Below are positions 60,165-64,000 of a DNA stretch of 64,000 nucleotides, one piece after another. Position 1 is the first letter of the stretch, and every line of letters starts with the position of its first letter. The translations under genes and the position numbers were made by a program. The DNA comes from JANSXG01 sp024743075 (GTDB lineage: Bacteria; Planctomycetota; Phycisphaerae; Phycisphaerales; UBA1924), in assembly GCA_042140185.1 (NCBI GenBank), contig CP159477.1, forward strand, positions 2,728,001 through 2,792,000, written 5' to 3'. Under the pieces are notes generated by a model, which did no database searches, was not told the DNA's origin, and saw only the letters and a program-made list of their open reading frames with translations.

Positions 60165-61262
60165 TCAGTCCCTCTCGTCCCCGCTCGCGTCTGCGCGACC
60201 TTCCTCCACGATCTCCCGGCCGTTCTCGCGATCGTCTCCCTCCGGCTCGGGCGACACACCTTCCCGCTCGACAACCGCGAAGTCGCCGGACATCGCCAGG
60301 TGATCCGACCCGGGGGCCCGCTCCCGCTCCAATCCGACCACGCGGAAACCATCGCTCACGAACACGTGGTCGATCGGGTAGCGGAGCAGCGGCGTCGAAG
60401 CCGGATAGGTGGAATACAGCCCACGACCACGCCGGGGATCCAGCATGCCGCTGAGTCGCAGGAACAGCCGGGTCGTGTGCGACCACGCGGCGTCGTTCAG
60501 GTCACCGACCACGATCCGGTCCGTTCGTGGTTCGGACGCGATCCGCTTGGCAAGCAGCACCAGTTCCGCATCGCGCACGCGGCTGTCGTGCCGATCACCA
60601 TCGTCGTCCTCCAGCCCCGGCGGCGTCGGGTGAAGGGCGTGGACCGCGACCGTTCGTCCATCGCGTAAGCGCGCCCGGCCGTGCAGGGAGGGGCGGTCAT
60701 CGGACACGAGATGCTCCACCGTCGTCTCGCTGAGTTCCAGCTTCGACCACAGCACAAGGCCCAACCCTTCCGGTCGCACGGCCTCGATCCGGTGCTCGAA
60801 CCGCTCGCGAACGCCGCGGAGCTCTTCCATCCAATTCTCATCGACTTCGACCAGAACGAGCATGTCGACATCGTCCCGCTCCAGCCAACTCCGGGCCGCA
60901 TCGTGTTGCGTGTTCTCGTAGTCGAGATTGGCAACGAGGACACGCAGACCCGCTCCCCGCTCGTGCTGACCGAGAGTGGAGACCGCCTTCGGCCAGACCG
61001 GCAGGAACTGAATCACATAACCGCCCTGCACGGCCGCACAGATGGCAAACACCGCGCCGGCGCACCACATCGCGACGTTCCGGTGTCCCAGCATCAACAG
61101 CACACCCGCGACGATCACGCCCAAAACGCAAGCGGCGCCGAGCTGCGCGCGAGGAAAGTCACAGACGCGCACGACCCACCAGCCACTGCGCACCCACGGG
61201 AGCGCGGTGAACACGGCGAGCACAACCGACAAGACGAGCGCAAGCCAAGACAACGCTTTCAC
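60165..61262 (-). CDS. Membrane-anchored endonuclease/exonuclease/phosphatase-family protein
   Basis: 365-residue EEP-fold protein behind three N-terminal membrane segments (ALSWLALVLSVVLAVFTALP, AACVLGVIVAGVLLML, GAVFAICAAVQGGYVI). The catalytic domain (about 100-325) has LRVLVANLDYEN, MLVLVEVDENW, AVHALHPTPPG, the GDLND motif and GSDHLAMSGDF, the usual metal and general-base positions. Membrane EEP proteins include phosphodiesterases and lipid phosphatases; the substrate is unknown. GTG 61262 lies four bases after the stop of the upstream lipoprotein gene and is preceded by GAGG. ATG 61298 would overlap that gene. Confidence 0.78.
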   Translation of the reverse strand: MKALSWLALVLSVVLAVFTALPWVRSGWWVVRVCDFPRAQLGAACVLGVIVAGVLLMLGHRNVAMWCAGAVFAICAAVQGGYVIQFLPVWPKAVSTLGQHERGAGLRVLVANLDYENTQHDAARSWLERDDVDMLVLVEVDENWMEELRGVRERFEHRIEAVRPEGLGLVLWSKLELSETTVEHLVSDDRPSLHGRARLRDGRTVAVHALHPTPPGLEDDDGDRHDSRVRDAELVLLAKRIASEPRTDRIVVGDLNDAAWSHTTRLFLRLSGMLDPRRGRGLYSTYPASTPLLRYPIDHVFVSDGFRVVGLERERAPGSDHLAMSGDFAVVEREGVSPEPEGDDRENGREIVEEGRADASGDERD

Positions 61263-61266
61263 GGCC

Positions 61267-61737
61267 TCAGCCCCTCGGACGACGCGAACCAACGCCAAGA
61301 TCCGGCGTCCGGAACTCCGCGTTCAGCGCGGACCACATGTCCAGGAGACGCGATGTCTCCTGACGCAGCACCTGCGCCCGCTGCTCGGCCGACTGGTAGA
61401 AGTCGGTCGTCACCTGCGGGTCGCGACCGCTCCAGCGTTCCGTCGACATTCCCTCGAGCCGCGCCTGCAGATCCGACGCCCGGTCCCGCACGCGCCCCCA
61501 CTGCACCAGCAAGGCGTCACGCGCCGCAAGGGCGCTCGGCGAAGATGGCTCATACCCGTCAAGGTCGAGCGCCACCCACTGCACCGCCTTGCGCGCCTCG
61601 GAGATCGTCTGGACCGTGTCCACCTCCTGGTAACCGGGCCGATCGCCGAGCGCGGTCTTGTTCGCGCACCCGGAACAGAAAAGTACGCCCACGAGCAGAA
61701 TCGCCACGCTGGTCCGAATTGCGAGTCCGAATTTCAT
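61267..61737 (-). CDS. Hypothetical lipoprotein
   Basis: 156-residue lipoprotein: the signal MKFGLAIRTSVAILLVGVLF is followed by CSGCAN. The mature part is mostly helical with heptad character (ALAARDALLVQWGRVRDRAS, EQRAQVLRQETSRLLDMWS), suggesting a short coiled coil. There is no recognised family. It is first in a likely operon with the EEP-family gene and perhaps the ABC-F gene. An upstream gene on the other strand is divergent. Confidence 0.55.
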   Translation of the reverse strand: MKFGLAIRTSVAILLVGVLFCSGCANKTALGDRPGYQEVDTVQTISEARKAVQWVALDLDGYEPSSPSALAARDALLVQWGRVRDRASDLQARLEGMSTERWSGRDPQVTTDFYQSAEQRAQVLRQETSRLLDMWSALNAEFRTPDLGVGSRRPRG

Positions 61738-61818
61738 CCCCGTCCCTTTCGATCCGAGCGTCGCCCGAGGTATCGTGTCGCCCCGGACTATACCACCCAG
61801 ACCCGCAGGACCGCCCTC

Positions 61819-62166
61819 ATGAGCGAACAGCCGCCCCCTCCGACCAGTGAAGACGCGCCGCCCCCCATGATGGCCTCGCGCACCGCCGAGGAAGCCAACG
61901 CCGCGCAGCGAGCCGCGTACGACCGGGCCCGCTCGGCCGCCCACGCCCCACGCGATGTTGCCTCGAAGAAGGGGCTGCTCTACGCCTACATCGGCATGGC
62001 GGCCGCGGTCGTCGTGCTCACCGTCGCCGGCGGCATCATCTCCGGTGCTTCGGGCGCGTTGATCGGCTTCATCGCGGGCATCGTCATCGTCCTCATCGGG
62101 AGCGTCCCGATCTGGATGGCCTCGCGCTCCTACGCCAACGAACGAAAAACAGGCCGGCGCCTGTAG
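61819..62166 (+). CDS. Hypothetical two-helix membrane protein
   Basis: 115-residue protein with a Pro/Glu/Ala-rich soluble N-terminus (MSEQPPPPTSEDAPPPMMAS, AEEANAAQRAAYDRARSAAH) and two membrane segments separated by a short Gly turn (LLYAYIGMAAAVVVLTVAGG and GALIGFIAGIVIVLIGSVPIWM). The end KTGRRL lies inside the 5' half of a hairpin that acts as a terminator for the opposite strand. Family unknown. Confidence 0.55.
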   Translation: MSEQPPPPTSEDAPPPMMASRTAEEANAAQRAAYDRARSAAHAPRDVASKKGLLYAYIGMAAAVVVLTVAGGIISGASGALIGFIAGIVIVLIGSVPIWMASRSYANERKTGRRL

Positions 62167-62180
62167 AGGCAACCGGCCTG
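62145..62180 (-). terminator. Terminator of the metal-handling operon
   Basis: CAGGCCGG and CCGGCCTG form an 8-bp stem on the minus strand followed by GTTTTTCG. It overlaps the end of the plus-strand 61819 gene. Confidence 0.75.
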
Positions 62181-62226
62181 TGGGGGGAAGAGACTCGGTT
62201 CGGTCTCGCGCGAAGCGACGACGGTG

Positions 62227-63078
62227 TCAGAACAGGAACCGCACGCCGACGCCGACGCTGTACTCCGGCTCTGGTCGGTGATCAAGACCCTGGTGAACCG
62301 GGATCGACACCGACAGTTCCAGGGCGAAGCGCGGCGCCTCGTAGAGCAGCCCCGGCGACAGGAACAGTTCCGTATCGCCGTTGGTCTCGTAGGTGCCGTT
62401 GAGTTCCAGCACCGCGTAAGTGGACGCCACGAAGTCCGGGCCCCACTCCTGCGGCGACAGCCGGTACAAGTACGCCGTATCGAAGCGCAACAGGTCGGCC
62501 TTCGCATCGCCGGCGCGCCAGACCTCGTCCGCGCTGTCGGTGTTGAACTTCCAGCTCAGCGCCTGGTTCAAACCGTGACGACCGTTGATGTACGTCACGA
62601 CCGCACCGACGTGCGGATCGACCGAGTCCGAGCCGAGGCTCGTGTTCCCGGTCGGCAGTTCCGCGCCGGCGAACACGCTCGCGCGAACCGTGTCGACCGG
62701 CCCGAAGTCATCCTGCCAGAACCGGTACTTGAACTGCAGGGTCATATCGCCCACGCCGGTCTCGCTGCTGATCGTCGGCTCGCCCGACACCGTGCGCGAG
62801 GTCAGCGGGGCCTGGATCGACATCGACAGGTCCCCGGTCAGCCCGTACGCCAGCAGACCCTCGAGCCGGACCTCGTTCGCCGAGCCGTCGCTCCCGGCCG
62901 GCGTGCCACCGTAGTGCGTCAAACGCAGCTTGTAGGTGTTCACGAAGTTGCCCTCGCCCGGCTGCGTCGCCGCAGGCGTGTTGATGGCCTCCTGCGCGAC
63001 CGACGCCGGAGCCGCCGCGAGCAGCAGCAGGGCACCGATCAGCGCAGCACAGCCACCGATGGATCGATGAACGCGCAT
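62227..63078 (-). CDS. Outer-membrane channel-like protein, MetA-phenol-degradation-like transporter family
   Basis: 283-residue exported beta-barrel protein. The signal peptide ends at ASVAQE. The rest alternates strands typical of outer-membrane proteins: LRLTHYGGTPAGSD, VGDMTLQFKYRFWQDDFGPV, SVFAGAELPTGNTSLGSDS and VGAVVTYINGRHG, ending in the aromatic Phe (GVGVRFLF), as barrel proteins do. The GELPTGNxSLGSDS-type motif belongs to the 'transporter' family PF13557, often found near heavy-metal or aromatic-degradation genes. It is the last gene of the minus-strand metal cluster. Confidence 0.72.
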   Translation of the reverse strand: MRVHRSIGGCAALIGALLLLAAAPASVAQEAINTPAATQPGEGNFVNTYKLRLTHYGGTPAGSDGSANEVRLEGLLAYGLTGDLSMSIQAPLTSRTVSGEPTISSETGVGDMTLQFKYRFWQDDFGPVDTVRASVFAGAELPTGNTSLGSDSVDPHVGAVVTYINGRHGLNQALSWKFNTDSADEVWRAGDAKADLLRFDTAYLYRLSPQEWGPDFVASTYAVLELNGTYETNGDTELFLSPGLLYEAPRFALELSVSIPVHQGLDHRPEPEYSVGVGVRFLF

Positions 63079-63113
63079 CGCGTCCTCCTTTCGAATCAGA
63101 GATCACGACCGGT

Positions 63114-63524
63114 TCAGCGGACGGTGATGGACTCCAGCGTGAAGCCCGCGCTGTCGATCGCGCTGGCCAGCTGGTCACGGCTGGGGTGGGTCCCCTCGCC
63201 GAACGCAACGATCACCTCGCCGATGCCCATGTTGATGAGCACCTCGTTCACGCTCGGCAACTCCTTGAGCTTCAGCGTGATGTTGTTCGCGCACTTCGGG
63301 CAACTCATGCCGTTCACGCGCATCACCGCCGTGGACGCCTCGATCGGGTCACTCGAATTGTACGAAGCCGCGGTCGTCGCGCCGGACGGCTGCGCGGCTT
63401 CCGCGGGAGCCGGGGCCATCGCCCGCTCGGCATCGCCGGAATCAGACGAAGCACAGCCGGTCAGGCCGGCGCTCAGAGCAATAAGGGAAGCGGAAGCAAT
63501 AACAGTACGCGTTAAAAGACGCAT
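63114..63524 (-). CDS. Exported lipoprotein with a heavy-metal-associated (HMA) domain
   Basis: 136-residue lipoprotein. The signal MRLLTRTVIASASLIALSAG is followed by LTGCAS (lipobox). After an Ala/Pro/Ser linker the HMA fold is clear: VMRVNGMSCPKCANNITLKL carries the metal-binding CxxC, and the rest (LPSVNEVLINMGIGEVIVAF, LASAIDSAGF) completes the ferredoxin-like fold. HMA domains bind Cu(I), Zn or Hg, usually in the cytoplasm; a lipoprotein form would act in the periplasm or on the outer membrane. ATG 63524 is preceded by GGAG. It lies between the beta-barrel and the Cys-rich genes. Confidence 0.85.
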   Translation of the reverse strand: MRLLTRTVIASASLIALSAGLTGCASSDSGDAERAMAPAPAEAAQPSGATTAASYNSSDPIEASTAVMRVNGMSCPKCANNITLKLKELPSVNEVLINMGIGEVIVAFGEGTHPSRDQLASAIDSAGFTLESITVR

Positions 63525-63613
63525 GGATATCTCCTGTGAATGGTCAATAGCGGTCAGAATCTCGGTTCGATGAGTCGTTCCGCGCGCACCCGCGCGCAGC
63601 ACAGCCCTGAGAC

Positions 63614-63985
63614 CTAGATCCGCCACACACAGAAGACCGCTTCGAGCCGGACCGAGCCGCCCCGGAGGACCGGTCGGTCAAGTTCGGTGCCGACGCAACG
63701 CGACACCCGCTCGTCCGGTTCGACAAGTTCAATAAAGCCGAAACTCGGCTCCGCGCTCCGCTGCTGCTCGCGTTGAGGCAGCGTCGGCACCGCCGGATCC
63801 TGGTCCGGCGCCGGAGCATCCGAACCATCGACCGCGCACGTGCAGCCGGGACACTCGCACCCGCCCACGCAGCACGACATCACGCAGCCTGCACCCGCAT
63901 CGGGTGCGACCCGCTGCGCGGCGTGAATCGGCGGCAGGAAACTGCCGAGCACGAAGATCAGGATGAGCCAGAATCGATCAAGCAT
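63614..63985 (-). CDS. Exported Cys-rich protein, possible metal binder
   Basis: 123-residue exported protein. The signal peptide (MLDRFWLILIFVLGSFLPPI) is followed by a Cys cluster (GCVMSCCVGGCECPGCTCAV), 8 Cys in 19 residues, suited to thiolate metal binding. The rest has no recognised domain, with a Pro/Asp linker and a strand-rich end (FGFIELVEPDERVSRCVG). The gene is the first of the right-edge cluster on the minus strand. Its start could be affected by the nearby window edge, but the signal peptide is complete. Confidence 0.6.
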   Translation of the reverse strand: MLDRFWLILIFVLGSFLPPIHAAQRVAPDAGAGCVMSCCVGGCECPGCTCAVDGSDAPAPDQDPAVPTLPQREQQRSAEPSFGFIELVEPDERVSRCVGTELDRPVLRGGSVRLEAVFCVWRI

Positions 63986-64000
63986 GAGAAAGCCGCCGGG

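Overview
The window is a high-GC bacterial chromosome segment that looks like a member of Planctomycetota, class Phycisphaerae. This rests on several sequence traits: secreted proteins ending in paired calcium-loop (dockerin-like) segments of the form DLADLNxVLGxFG, a PEP-CTERM-like tail (PTPGA, hydrophobic stretch, RRRR), a 23S-5S rRNA transcription unit with no 16S gene beside it, and LPS heptose genes pointing to a Gram-negative envelope. No phage, IS element or CRISPR array was seen.

Layout. 1-10 kb: start of tyrS (-), a lipoprotein resembling the periplasmic head of SecD, cobalamin-dependent methionine synthase metH (-), an ABC exporter pair (+), uppP (+), a zinc alcohol dehydrogenase (-) and a HEAT-repeat lipoprotein (-). 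10-16 kb: a lipoprotein, a double-thioredoxin protein, a FixJ-type response regulator, then a fasciclin (FAS1) protein followed by an ECF sigma factor and an RskA-like anti-sigma factor. 16-27 kb: a secreted vanadium-haloperoxidase/PAP2-like protein, a CRTAC1/UnbV-like protein, tRNA-Cys, a repeat protein overlapping an orphan DNA methyltransferase, two unknown genes of lower GC, an AsmA-like protein, a DinB protein and a DUF1579-like protein. 27-31 kb: 5S and 23S rRNA (-) with their own promoter and terminator. 31-37 kb: a three-gene PilM/N/O/P-like operon (-). 37-46 kb: rpsA behind a leader with four hairpins, argS, an NTF2/lumazine-binding-like gene and two large dockerin-tailed exported proteins. 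46-50 kb: the tRNA-Thr, tuf, rpmG, tRNA-Trp, secE, nusG cluster (-). 50-64 kb: gmhB and waaF heptose genes, an M16 peptidase, bcp, exported SRPBCC and PEP-CTERM-like proteins, an ABC-F ATPase with an EEP-family protein, and at the right edge a metal-handling set (outer-membrane channel-like protein, HMA lipoprotein, Cys-rich protein).

Two window-wide patterns affect how the annotation should be read. First, ten genes carry thirteen frameshifts. Twelve are repaired by restoring one G or C next to an existing G or C, and one (54.97 kb) needs two added G/C bases or one removed. This looks like collapse of GG/CC runs during sequencing rather than gene decay, so these genes are annotated at full length. 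Second, nine genes have a TAnnnT hexamer ending 6-9 bases before the start codon and no Shine-Dalgarno sequence, which suggests leaderless mRNAs. Other genes have ordinary GGAG-type ribosome binding sites, so both translation modes seem to coexist.
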